Shown here in pieces: positions 46,463 through 58,318 of a stretch of DNA of 64,000 bases; position 1 is the first letter of the stretch, and each line of letters starts with the position of its first letter. The position numbers were made by a program, and so were the translations under genes. Under the pieces are notes generated by a model. It made no database searches, was not told where the DNA came from, and saw nothing but the letters and a program-made list of their open reading frames with translations. Origin of the DNA: Ancistrus triradiatus (taxonomy: Eukaryota; Chordata; Actinopteri; Siluriformes; Loricariidae); NCBI GenBank assembly GCA_025084515.1, contig JAJAGP010000239.1, positions 267,883 through 331,882 of the forward strand. The letters run 5' to 3'.

Positions 46463-46892
46463 TGACAGTGTTTGCCTTTTTTTAACATCTTTTTACAAGA
46501 CTCGCCCCTCCTTTTCCCTCACTCAGTTACATTTACCTTCTCCTCCGTGCTCACGTGTTTAAAAGGACGCCGAGCTCTCGCTGAGTCTCGTTCTTTTGTC
46601 CTTCCCGCGGCCGTGCCACACTCCTGTGGGCGTTAATTTGGAGATTTAGTGCCACACTGCGGACTTCTTGCGCATGCGCGGACCCGTGCGCCACTGGCTG
46701 GGTCTTTATTAGTTTATTTATTCTTTTTGTTTTTTGGGTTTAAAAAAAAAAAAGCCCTCGGTTTTTCCACCTACCATCATTTTGGTTCACGCCTTCCATC
46801 TGGAGCTAACTGTATTTGGATCCTGAAGAAATAAATATATTTTATTTTTTTTATAGTTCGTCAGTCTCTTTAATATGGCGAACCGTAACGCA
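46463..46892 (+). mobile_element. Possible solo LTR
   Basis: It begins TGACAGTG and ends near CGCA. It contains TTTAAAAGG (near 46558) and GAAATAAAT (near 46828) in the order expected of an LTR promoter and poly-A site, and shares CATCTGGAGCTAACT and a GTTCAC context with sequence at 9306-9335. Boundaries are tentative and no target duplication is seen. Confidence 0.4.
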
Positions 46893-47593
46893 TATGCTGT
46901 GCAGAAAAAGTAAAAACATTAATTAGTCGAATATGGACAATGCATTAAAAGCTATAAGACATAAAACGTATATAATTACAATTATTCCCTAAATTTTAAC
47001 ATTAACCGGCACAACGGTTTGATTTAAACTCTCTTCACTGTGATCTACAAGGCTTATGTACAATTTGATAAGTAATTGTTATTTTAGGCTTCATAAATAG
47101 AATTAATGGAATTTATGAAACCTGGTGTGATTGTGATGGATGTTATTATTATTTTTGTCTATTATAGACTTAATTTCATTTTCCAATTATAGATTCTATA
47201 CATTAAATCCTGCAGTCCTGCTCTTACGAGGTCTGTAAATCTCTAAAGAGTAACGAGGGGAAATAAATAAGAGGCATGTTAAACACTACTGGAGCACGAC
47301 CTAGTGTTTACCAAATCATATTCTGTACAGTCTGGAGTCATTCTGCATCTTTACTTCTCTGTTCTCTCGTTATTACGTTGTATTTTGAGTCACAGAAATG
47401 GTGGAGAGTTTAAACTTCCTCTTTTAGAGATCAGAGATCAGAGACCGGCGCTCTGTCCAGAAATAACCAGACTGTGATCATGATGCATGGCTTCTGCACA
47501 GTTCTGTAAGAGTCGAATCATTTCGTACAGGCTGATTTAACCTGAAATATTACAGCAAGAGTTCTGTGCAAAAGTTTGGACCCTGCCGTACTA

Positions 47594-48283
47594 GGGGTGG
47601 GCGATATGATGATATTTTATCGTATCGTGATACATTTCTCTTAGCGTATCGAGGATATCGTCAGTGCTTAAAGAACACTGAAAACTGCATGTTTCATTAT
47701 AAAGAGTGCAGTTAGTCTGATTAATTGGATGAAGTGCAGCACATTTTGAGTATAAATCATTAAGTATGGGATAATATTTTAATAATAGTTTTTTTAAGGA
47801 TTACAGATTTTCAGTTCCAATGCAGATACATAAAGTTTGCATATCAGTCGATACCATTGTTGAATTAGTAAACCATATTCCTCACCATGTATGAAGACAC
47901 GTAAGGCATCAATACTGACTTGAACATTACTTTCTAACTTTGTAAAACGAGATATAACAAATGAAGGTACTAAATTAATAATAAAAAATATTGTGCAGTG
48001 CACAAAGTACATTCAAACTGAAAAAGACGGCAAACATGTTAAACTATAAATACTATTAATTGATGAATATATTATTAATCAGTAACATAATATGTTGTAT
48101 TTTTTTGTTTTGCAGATGCAAAACACCTCGCCACATTGCCGTCGACCTTGTTGCCGTAACTGATGTAAGGCGTAGCTTAATTTTCCGATCCTGGATCCAG
48201 TTAAGATATCCAATAATATATTGTGATAAACATAGTGTATCGTGAAAAGACTGTGATATAATATTTTAACCATATCGCCCTCC
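47594..48283. mobile_element. Non-autonomous element with GGGCGATAT ends
   Basis: The left end GGTGGGCGATATGATGATAT and the right end ATAATATTTTAACCATATCG, then CCCTCC, are inverted imperfectly and rich in TATCG/CGATA. This type of end is common in vertebrate hAT-like non-autonomous elements. No transposase. Confidence 0.6.
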
Positions 48284-48998
48284 AATACGTAGTAGATTTA
48301 GAAAGTCAAGAACTGGCCATTGAATGGAGTGCCAAAATTTTACTGATAGGATTTCTAGATATTTTAAAATATCATCTCAAGTTCTGCATGTTTTTAACGA
48401 CTTTAATCATAAATAGTTTAATTAACTTGGCATAGTGGTTAGTTCCCACTTTACGCCTGGTGCTACCAGTTACTCCCTGGCTTCCCACAAAACTGAACTG
48501 GTTTTATTTTAGCTATGATAATGAATGAAAAATGAAAGTACCATCGAGTGTCACCATCTGTTGAGTTTTTGTACTGAAATATGATGATAAACCACCGGAT
48601 CTTTCTTGAATGAAGTTAATGTTGATGAAGCCTTAATTTAATTAGAAAATTGACTTTGAATTAGACCGGGGTGTCCAGACTTTTTCACAAAACTGTAAAA
48701 TGCAAAACATGCAGCAGCCAGAGCTTTAGATGTTGTGCATTAACACTGTGAAATTAAATCCTGTTGGTACTTAAAGGGGATTTGTAGGGTTTGGTGGTAT
48801 TTAAAAAATTGGTATTCTATTCAATTTACTGTCTGAACCTTTTAAACATTGAAATTGTGACTTGAAATGAGTGAAAATAAATTTTCATCAATGAAATATG
48901 ATGATCCGTAAATAAAGGTTTCCGAACGGAACGCTTTGGTGTTCTTTCTTCTAGATCTCACATGTAGGTGCTTCAATTTGAGGCAGACTGTAAAACTG

Positions 48999-49001
<3 letters not shown>

Positions 49002-49077
<76 letters not shown>
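49002..49077 (+). repeat. (GT)n(GA)n microsatellite
   Basis: A TG run to about 49028 is followed by a GA run to about 49077. Confidence 0.96.
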
Positions 49078-49079
<2 letters not shown>

Positions 49080-49374
49080 AGTGTGAGAACAGACCCGCCC
49101 AGAAAAGATAACCCATGTAACAAGCACACATCTGATTGTAGATTTGCAGGATGTTTCCTTTAATCAAACACATGAATATGTAAAGTCTGCTCTAGACGTG
49201 TGAGCTGCCTTATAAGGCTGGGTAAGTGTGTTATGTTTAATAATTATAACCCATTTACAATAGAAAAAAAAGTGTTTTTCTAATCTTTTAGTTTTACTGT
49301 AAATCTTCAAGATTTAAGTCAGTTCCATCTCTTGCCCTTTCACAAAACCACGTCACGTTTGTTGACGCCCCTGC

Positions 49375-49810
49375 ATTTGGTCTTCTTCTTCTTCTTCTTT
49401 CGGCTTCTCCCTTTATCAGGGGTCACCACAGCGAGTTCACCTCACCCTGTCCTCCACGTCCTCTACTCTCACCCCAACTCCCTGCATATCTTCATTCACC
49501 ACAACCAAATAACTCCTCTTTGGTCTTCCTCTCCATCTCTTGCCTGGCAGCTCCATCTCCAACATCCTCCTACCAATATATCCACTATCCCTCCTCTGCA
49601 CATGTCCAAACCATCTCAGTCTTCCCTCTCGAATTTGGTCTCCCAATTTTCCAACCTGTGCTGTCCCTCTGATGAGCTCATTCCTAATCCTGTCCACCCT
49701 AGACACTCCTAAAGAGAACCTCAACATCTTAAGTTCTGCCACCTCCAGCTCTGCTTCCTGTCTCTTTGTCAGTGCCACTGTCTCTAAGCCATACAACAAG
49801 GCATTTAGTC
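49375..49810 (-). pseudogene. Non-LTR retrotransposon RT C-terminal fragment
   Basis: On the minus strand it reads LNALLYGLETVALTKRQEAE, IRNELIRGTAQVGKLGDQIR, RLRWFGHVQRRD and GKRWRGRPKRSYLVVV, the typical end of a fish non-LTR reverse transcriptase protein. It is truncated upstream and followed by 3' sequence (TTCTTCTTCTTCTT on the + strand). It differs from the element at 24617-29930. Confidence 0.8.
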
Positions 49811-49849
49811 TAACAACTAAAATAAAATTTGATAAGGTTAAAGATACAC

Positions 49850-50300
49850 TATGTGGACAAAAGTATTGGGACGCCTCCAAATTACACCTACGAGAGCATT
49901 TAGCGTATTGTAAATCCATAGGCATAGGCATATAATGGCTGTCTGCAAGATTTTCTATCCAGATTCATCCAGAAAAGCGTTTGTCATTTCAAACCCTGAT
50001 GTTGGATAAGAGGACCTGGCTCACAAGCTCCGTTCTATCATCCCAAAAGTATTTGATGGGGATCCGTGCTTTTATAGACATTGTGCCATGCACTGGAACA
50101 GGAAAGGTCCTTCTCCAAACTGTTCCCTCAAATTTAAAAGCATACGATTGTAGAAACAAACTTGGTGATGCTGAAGCATTAAGATTTCCCTTCACTGGAA
50201 CAAAGGGACCCAAAAATAGCCCCATAGCATCATCCCTCCTCCTGACTGATAGACAAGCAATGATTCATCACTCCACAAAAACAGGTTTTTTTTCAAAATT
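49850..50300 (+). repeat. DNA-transposon-like repeat with GTGGACAAAAGTATTGGGAC end
   Basis: It starts TATGTGGACAAAAGTATTGG, a widespread fish element end, and runs through CATGCACTGGAACAGGAAAG. The 121-codon open frame at 49981 is not considered a gene. Confidence 0.55.
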
Positions 50301-51421
50301 TTATTTGATTTTTTCCAAAGAAAAACATAAACCAAGAAAGAAATAAAAAGACAATAAAAATAAAGAAAGAAAGATGACACTCGGAGCCATGTTAATTATA
50401 TTGATATTATTTTAAAATTATTTTTATTTATCTATCTATATAAGCTTATTTTCATGTTCTAATCCCGCTTTTATCTGGTCAGTATGAGTTGTTCAGTGAA
50501 AGCTGCTTAAAAATGAAAATGTCAATCTGTAAAAATATTGTTTCAGAGGCGAGAAATCCGTGCGATGTTTCCAGGTTCAGTCCAAATGGGTCTGATGGTG
50601 AAGGACATCATGAAACCTTGTGTGAGTAAACATGTGGACTTATTTTATACATTTAGAATGGAATTCACTTTACTCACAGTACAGACGTACTGAACAGCCA
50701 CAGAAACGAGAATAAGACAACGCCATACACAGTTTTATACAGATTGCTACTCTACAGAGTCTTGGGGTTAAGTCACAGCAGGACGAGGCTTCACATGCAG
50801 ACACATTTGGCTCTGAGGGAGGGGAGGTTGGTCTTCCCCCAGTGCTGCAACAGCAACCCCTGCTAGGATCATTTCTGCACCAAAACGATTTTTCTCCGTA
50901 ATCTCTGAATCAGTGAATGTGTAACGAGACAGGATTTAAACCAATTATGTTTTGCATCATCAGATCAGATTAAAATAGACAAACACTGGTCCTGTTTAGA
51001 TTTCTAAACTAAAGTAAGTTGTAAGTCTTAGACTTTTCGATGGAGTGTATTTGTGATTATTGGATGTAGTGTCTCGTTTATCCTCTGAGCCACAATAAGA
51101 TTTGATGCTCTGAATTTTGACTTGTATTTTGTCTTTGTTTCACTTCTCTTTTCACTCAGAGACTGCAGAGAGATACTGGTGTATTTCAGACAATCAGATC
51201 AAGCATTGAATAACACTCACACTTTAACAAGAACAATTTATAATTTACAGCGATTACGTTACAATGAGCAGCACAGCTGGTTTTATTATGTGTACACTAA
51301 AACCCTTGTATGTTTATTCATGTTATTACAAGTCAAGTTAAAGTCAGGATTATATCTATAGTGCTTTTCATAAAGATGCATTGTCTAACAGCAGCTTTAT
51401 ATTTTTTTATTATCTTCTAGT

Positions 51422-53021
51422 ACAGTGGTATGAAAGAGTTTGGGCACCCCTGATAATTTTCATGATTTTAGTTTATAAATCATTGGTTGTTCAGATCAGC
51501 AACTTGAGTTAAATATATCATATAGCAGATGAACACAGTGATATTTGAGAAGTGAAATGAAGTTTATAGGATTTACAGAAAAGTGTGCAGTAATTATTCA
51601 AACAAAATTAGGCAGGTGCATAAATTTGGGCACCCCAACAGAAAAAAAAATGACATCAATATTTAGTAGATCCTCCTTTTGTAAAATAAAAGCCGCTAAA
51701 CGCTTCCCTACAGCTTCCAGTCTGGATTCTGGTCGAAGGTTCTTTGGACCATTCTTCTTTAGAAACATCTCCAGTTCAGTCAGGTTTGATGTGTTTCCGA
51801 GCATGGACAGCCCACATTTTCAGTAATATTCATGTCTGGGGACTGAGATGGCCATTCCAGAACGTTTTGTGTACTGGTTCCTCTGCATGACTGCCTTAGT
51901 AGATTTTGAGCAGGGTTTGGGGTCGTTGGCCTCGGTGCAACTTTGTCACTGATTCTTGAACATTGTTCTCAAGAATCTGGAGATATTAAACTGGAATCCA
52001 TGCGACCCTCAAACTTTAACAAAGATTCCTAGTACCTGCACTGGCCGCACAGTCCCCACAGCATGATGGAACCGCCACCCAATTTTACTGGGTGGGGTAG
52101 CAAGTGTTTGTCTTGGGATGCTGTGTTCTTTTTCCGCTCCTTGTTATGTCCAAATAACTCAATTTTAGTTTCATCAGTACACAGCACTTTATTCCAAAAT
52201 GAAGCTGGATTGTCCAAATGTGCTGTAGCACACCTCAAGTGACTCTGTTTTGTGGCGTGTCTGCAGAAAAGGCTTCTTCTGCCATTACTCTCCCATACAG
52301 CTCTCCTTGTGCAAAGTGCGCTGTAAGTAGTTGAACGATGAACAGTGACACCATCTGCAGCAAGATGAGGGGTTGTAATGGTCTTTGGAGGTGGTCTGTG
52401 GCTTGACTATGACTGTTTCTCACCATCCTTCGCCTCTGCCTATCTGAGATTTTTTTCTTGGTCTGCCACTTCGGGAGTTCCTAACTAGAACTGTGCCTGT
52501 GGTCTTCCATTGCCTCACTATGTTCCTCACAGTGGAAACTGACAGCTGAAATCTCTGAGAGAGCTTTTCCCTTTCCCTGAACCATGATGTTGAACAACCT
52601 TTGTTTTCAGGCCATTTGAGAGTTGTTTTGAGGCTCCCATATTGCCACTCTTCAGAGAAGATGCAAAGAGGAGAAAAACTTCCAATTGGCCACCTTAACC
52701 CTTTATCATAGTTGGACTCACTTGTGTATGTAGATCAAGGGTCAGTGAGCTTACAAAACATATTTTGTGTTCCAATAATTAGTGCTAAAGGTATTCAAAT
52801 GACAAGGGTGCCCCAAATTTATGCACCTGCCTAATTTTGTTTTGAATAATTACTGCACACTTTCTGTAAAACCTATAAACTTAATTTCACTTCTCAAATA
52901 TCACGGTGTTCATCTGCTATATGATATATTTACCTGAGATTGCTGAGCTGGACAACCAATGATTTATAAAGACAAATCATGAAAATTATCAGGGGTGCCC
53001 AAACTTTTTCATACGACTGTA
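51422..53021 (-). mobile_element. Full-length but dead Tc1-like transposon
   Basis: It starts CAGTGGTATGAAAGAGTTTG and ends CTTTTTCATACGACTG, each next to TA. The inverted ends extend for about 210 bases (AATTATTCAAACAAAATTAG; GGTGCATAAATTTGGGCACC). The transposase runs on the minus strand. Readable pieces are WNKVLCTDETKIELFG (52150-52200), with the first catalytic Asp, and GGGSIMLWG. Frameshifts and stops interrupt the rest. Confidence 0.88.
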
Positions 53022-53905
53022 TCTAAAGCTCAAAATAAAAGAAACCTAGATCTTATATGTAAGAAATAAATGAAGTTACCTAATTAATAAGTTCATAGTA
53101 ACAGTTTACATAAACATGAGCTCAATACAAAAATCAAAGTAAGAACATATTTAAAGAAAAAAAGGTAAACTAATACATTTGAGAAAATGCAATATTATGA
53201 AGAGTATAAGTAGAGAAGATAAAACTATAGCATATAAGACAATTAAATACTGAATAAATTAACGTACAAAATTATGCCTACAGTGGAACCTCAGAATTCA
53301 AACTCAACTGGTTCCAGAAGGCCGTTCAAATTCGGATTTGATCAAAGGCGGAATCTAATTTTCCCATAAGAAATAATGTAAATAGGATTAATGATTGTTT
53401 TAACTCCTATAATTGTTTGTAATTAATCATTAAAAGCATAAATGAAGCAAAGAAAATGTAATACAATAATAATAAACAATAAAGACATGAAATAAGTGAA
53501 AATAATGTGAAACTTTAAAGACCTTGAGATGAATGCAGTTTCAGCACGTTTCATTACTGGGACAGCGGTGTATCACACACATAGACTGATGTAATATACA
53601 TAGATATAATATAATGTAATATAATATGATATTCCTATTATCGCGCCATAGTTCTTCTTCTTTCCTTAGGATACATATGCTTTTTAATACTTTTGAATAC
53701 TATGCTTTAGTACTGTATCTTACATGTCATACACGTGCACTACAAAACAAACACTCCAAAAAAAAAAAACCTCCAGCAGCACACCACCACCAAATCAGTG
53801 TAAAGCTATATATCTCACTTTTTTATTGTGTTTAACTATCTTGGGGCTGTCAGTATTAGAAACTTTGTTTAAAGATAAAAAAGTGATTTTAACACTTTGC
53901 ATAGG
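53022..53905 (+). other. Intergenic AT-rich stretch
   Basis: It contains a common repeat near 53285 (CAGAATTCAAACTCAACTGG; resembling 3930-4010 inverted). No gene seen. Confidence 0.4.
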
Positions 53906-54538
53906 TACAGTGGACCAAAAAAGTATTTAGTCAGCCACTGATGTGCAAGTTCTCCTATTTGGAAAGATGAGAGAGGTCTGTAATTTTCATCATAGCTACA
54001 ATTCAACTATGAGAGACAAAATGAGAAAAAAAAATCCAGGAAATCACATTGTAGGATTTGTAAAGAATTTAATTGTAAATTGTGGTGGAAAATAAGGCAC
54101 TGGCACCGCAGGATCTGAGTCCCACTCTGCGTAATGTGTTACTGATGGTAGCCTTTGTTACTTTGGTCCCAGCTCTCTGCAGGTCATTCATCAGGCCCCT
54201 CCGTGTAGTTCTGGGATTTTTGCTCACCGTTCTCATGATCATTTTGACCCCATGGGATGAGATCTTGCGTGGAGCCCCAGATGGAGGAAGATTATCAATG
54301 GTCTTGTATGTCTTCCATTTTCTTACAATTGCTCCCACAGTTGATTTATTCACACCAACCTGCTTGCCTATTGTAGATTCACTCTTCCCTGCCTTCTGCA
54401 GGTCTACAATTTTCTTCCTGGTGTCCTTCGACCGCTCTTTGGTCTTGGCCATGGTTGAGTTTGGAGTCTGACTGTTTGAGGCTGTGGACAGGTGTCTTTG
54501 CACAATCAAACCTGCACAATCTTTTTTGCCCCACTGTA
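53906..54538 (-). mobile_element. Internally deleted Tc1 keeping only the DNA-binding half
   Basis: It starts ACAGTGGACCAAAAAAGTAT and ends TTTTTTGCCCCACTGTA. The element is 633 bases against roughly 1.2-1.6 kb for complete ones. The minus-strand open frame covers the transposase N-terminus only. Confidence 0.85.
54069..54452 (-). CDS. Truncated Tc1 transposase, DNA-binding domain only
   Basis: The open frame from MAKTKERSKDTRKKIVDLQK gives 127 residues. Two helix-turn-helix units are present: the first at about 10-50 (GKSESTIGKQVGVNKSTVGA), then a basic linker with GAPRKISSHG, and the second at about 80-115 (TTRRGLMNDLQRAGTKVTKA, TISNTLRRVGLRS). It ends in SALFSTTIYN from terminal sequence. 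The catalytic DDE half is missing. The start was chosen at the Met that begins known Tc1 proteins, 19 codons into the open frame. Expression is unknown. Confidence 0.6.
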   Translation of the reverse strand: MAKTKERSKDTRKKIVDLQKAGKSESTIGKQVGVNKSTVGAIVRKWKTYKTIDNLPPSGAPRKISSHGVKMIMRTVSKNPRTTRRGLMNDLQRAGTKVTKATISNTLRRVGLRSCGASALFSTTIYN

Positions 54539-54539
54539 T

Positions 54540-56860
54540 TTGGAAGTTCTAATATGTGTGTTAAGGAACAGAACCAAGCTCAGAACTTCTTTATTCTCTA
54601 AACAATCACCCAAAATGAATGGAAGTGAATGTTTGCTTCTGGAAGACAAAACCGGCACTTATGTGTGTTAACATAAAGCAGAGAGGTGGCTACTTAATTC
54701 CACCCCAAGTAGAGTTTGACTTTTAAAATGAATAATTATATCTTTCAGTAAACAGTAACCTAAAGCCTGGACAAACAGAACAGAACACACAGAAGTCCTG
54801 CTAGGCTACAGGAGTGTTAACCTTTATTTGTTTATTTATTTATATATCAACAGGTTTTAATATGTTCCTGGAGGTCTGTCACCATGACCTCTGAGACTGT
54901 AGGATGTTTAGCAGTTATTTTACTAAAGCACACAGAATAACTGAAACCAAACTGTTATCACCGCTCATGTGTTGACGGTAAACTGCTAAAGTGTTGGAAG
55001 ACGTTAGATTCCACGAAAACACATGACATTCTGCGTCAGGTGGCCGAAAGTAAGACCTGGAACTCGTACAGATGCAAAATGTATGCTCAAACATACTGAT
55101 ATACATAAATGTCAAAGATAAATATGATTTAAAAAAAGTAATCCTGTGACTAGAAGGTAAAAAACTGGTTCTATTTAATAACTAAATTACTCTTTTTAAT
55201 TTTTACATATTTCTGGTCTTTGCAAAGTGCTTAAAATTATTTTATATGATAAAGGAGGAGGTTTATTGGGTAAAGGTTTGTGTTTCCCCAGAATACATTT
55301 ACTTTAATTAAAAATGATGAAGCTCTCAAGATTCCCCCTTGAGCATGCAAGTTCATTAACCATAAAGGTAAATTTGCTTTTCAACGGATGCCAGCATTTT
55401 TTGAGCCAACCAAAACACACAGCTCTGGAAAGAGTGGAGGACACTGCAAAAAACTGAACATTTTCTATTTTATTCTATTGCTGCCAGAATGCAGAACCCC
55501 AGACCTTGATAAATGCAAAGAATTCAAGGTCATGTTCATTTTTAAATAGCACAATACTAAAGTTGTAACTTCAGAAAAGTTTAGAGATCAGTATTACCCT
55601 GATGTTCAACAACACATGCTTGTCTTTGCTTCTGCTTTTGGGGTAGACTGCAAACTACTATTCAAATATTGACACCCAAATGTAATTATGTTGGTGGAAC
55701 ACCACAACATCCATTTATACACCTTCCTGTCAGCAAAACATAAGTCTGAGTGCAAGTCTTTAGGGAAACACGATTTATTTTAAACTACATATATCGTTTT
55801 TGCTGATAGGGACTTTAATCGTACATGTAGTGCCCTCTTGTGGTAATTACTACTAAATCATTCAGAATGCCACATGAAACGATTGAGGTTTTCAACGCAT
55901 TTCCAGCATAGAGAAATATTATAACGGTTTCAAACCTGCGGCCTTTAGTGACGACGAGATTCGAGGTTAAATTTTGAAAGGTTAAGCGCAGTTTCTGCCA
56001 ATAGTTCAATTTTGAATAGCGTATTGAACAGAATTGCACATCACACTAAACAATCATTATTCATTTAGTGCGGATATGCTTCTTTCTCCTGTATCTGTAG
56101 TTGTGAACGTGTTCCCGCGCTTTTACCTCAGACTGCAGTTCTTCCCGACTGGCTGAGGCGACTATAAATTAACGTCAAGTACAGCTTAAATCGTGTTTAT
56201 TTGACCTTCGAGTCGATCGTTTTTTCGTGTAAATTGATCATATAAAGATCAATCAAGGATTATACAACCAATCTCTGGATTGAGACCCTGAGCTAAGACT
56301 TACGACCATACCACCAAAACAGCATACTCTAGGTCTTCTGACACCTTCAGTCACAGGAAAAAAATGTACTGTCAATTTTCATAGTAAAACTGTGAATTGC
56401 TTGACAGTTTTAATGTGAATTTTCACAATTTGACCATGAAGTTCAGTTAATGGTTCTACTGTGAAATTTCATAGTACAGCGGTAAACTTGGTTTGGTTCT
56501 GAACTGACCATGAATTATTTCAGTTGTACTATGAATTTTGGTGGTAATTTTGCCACTTCATGGTTCTACTGTCAAATTTCACAGCACATTTTTTTCCTGG
56601 ACTGACAAAAAGAAACCACTCACGGTGAAACGTCTGCCTCAACAGGTTATCCAGACTAAAACGTTGTTGTAGTGTTGGATGTAGAATTAGCAGAGCTAGT
56701 TCCAGATTCATGTGGAGTGCTCGGACTTGGACCATGGCACAACAGTGTTTGCACAAAGGTTAAGCCACTAAATATGGACACTGTGAAGTACGGCAATTAA
56801 GGAAACAGACTATCAGAAAACATTTGCGGTGTCCACCCCCCAAAATGACAAGACAAATAA
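54540..56860 (+). other. Intergenic before ncl 3' end
   Basis: No gene. At 56360-56600 there are several imperfect copies of a palindromic phrase (TACTGTGAAATTTCATAGTA type), a repeat known in fish. Confidence 0.5.
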
Positions 56861-56877
56861 CTTTACAAATCATTTTG

Positions 56878-56883
56878 TTTATT
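56878..56883 (-). terminator. ncl: AATAAA polyadenylation signal, ncl
   Basis: TTTATT on the + strand, about 515 bases beyond the ncl stop. It sets a 3' untranslated region of about 0.5 kb. Confidence 0.6.
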
Positions 56884-57398
56884 CAAAATGCATTTCTTAT
56901 TTTAAACACAGTTAGCTGAAGCAGTTAGATATAATCCAGTCTCTATAAACCGCTGAGTCGTTTGTCTGCAACGACTTTTACACACACGCGCACACACTGA
57001 TTCACGACAGTACACCGATTAACCAGATTCGAAAAACCCCAAAAATAGTTTGGGTGCATTTAATCGTTTGTTCATTACAATATGCTTTGTACAGTTACGG
57101 TAAAACACACCTAAACCAAACTAAAAAAGAAAAAAAAGAAAAAAGACAATAAATCATTTGAAGATATTTAACAAAATGATAAAAATGAAAACGAACAGAG
57201 CATTATTCACATTCCAACTTCTCCCTGAAAAAGGGAAAACGTGAGGATGTGCAAAAGGTGGGATGAAGGATTTCAGGAGCTTTTGGACAGAGAAGGGCAG
57301 GACGCACCCTAAACGTAAAAACACGCTGGAATGTCCAAAAGATCGTTTTGGGCAAAAAACAGTCCGTTTAACGATGAAATAATTATAAAAGAAGGGAT

Positions 57399-57460
57399 TT
57401 AATCATCAAACTTGATCTTCTTCCCTTGTGGCTTCATTCCGCCCCCACCGCCTCGGCCAC
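57399..57460 (-). CDS. ncl: ncl last coding exon (GKKIKFDD stop)
   Basis: The acceptor is CTTTGCAG. It completes a Gly codon and reads GRGGGGGMKPQGKKIKFDD, then TAA at 57399-57401. It ends the RGG tail. Confidence 0.93.
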
Positions 57461-58265
57461 CTGCAAAGCAAAAAAAGTGATTTAGACCGTGGAAACAACA
57501 GCAGTTAAACCTTATGTAAGAATTAAAAATCCTTCAAATATCAGCAAAAGACCAGGTCATGTTAATATTTGTATCCGATTACATTTCAAATCAGACTTGG
57601 AAAGTTATGCTGAATATGATTCATGACACACTTTCACAAATTTCCATCAAGAAACATGCTTCAGACAGTCGTGGCTGCCGAAAAGTTCAGAATAATATTC
57701 TGTTCAGAGGGTGATGGGTCTCATTGCTTGTCTCATGGGTCTTATGCTGCAGGACATAAAATCTTAACGAAGTACCCTCCTGCTTAACATTTATGTCCGA
57801 GGTATCACTATTACTGATTAAAGACTAGACAAAATAAGGTATTAGATGGTATAATGCTGCACTGCTCACGATTTTATTCGCAATAAGTTCACGATTTTTA
57901 TTTAATCACAATATCAATGTCAGTCCATAAAAGATGTTTAAGCGTAAACATTGCAAAATTGTGTACAAGTTTTCAAACAAACAAAAAACCCTTTGTCTGC
58001 AATTTAAATAAACTACTGTAAATGAAATGCAGGAAAAACATTCCTTTCATATTTCTGAAGAATAACAACTGAAACCATGTAATTGTCTTGTATTAAATCT
58101 TTAGTCTCCTGAAGCTAAGGGATTGGGATGAGCCTGAGAGCCCTCTGGTGTTCAGTAAATGCAACTGCATTAGATGGCATCATCATAATGTGAAATTCCA
58201 ACTCCACTTTTGCTTCTCAATATTTCGTATACTCCTATTACTTAAGTTTAAAAAAAAAAAAAAAA

Positions 58266-58318
<53 letters not shown>

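Noticed and set aside
49981..50346. 121-codon + strand frame
   Set aside because: It lies in a transposon-like repeat starting at 49850 and has no domain.
58130..58190. Possible extra C/D snoRNA (ATGATGA, then CTGA) in the last ncl intron, minus strand
   Set aside because: No closing D box at the right distance and no terminal stem; only the C box and one CTGA are present.
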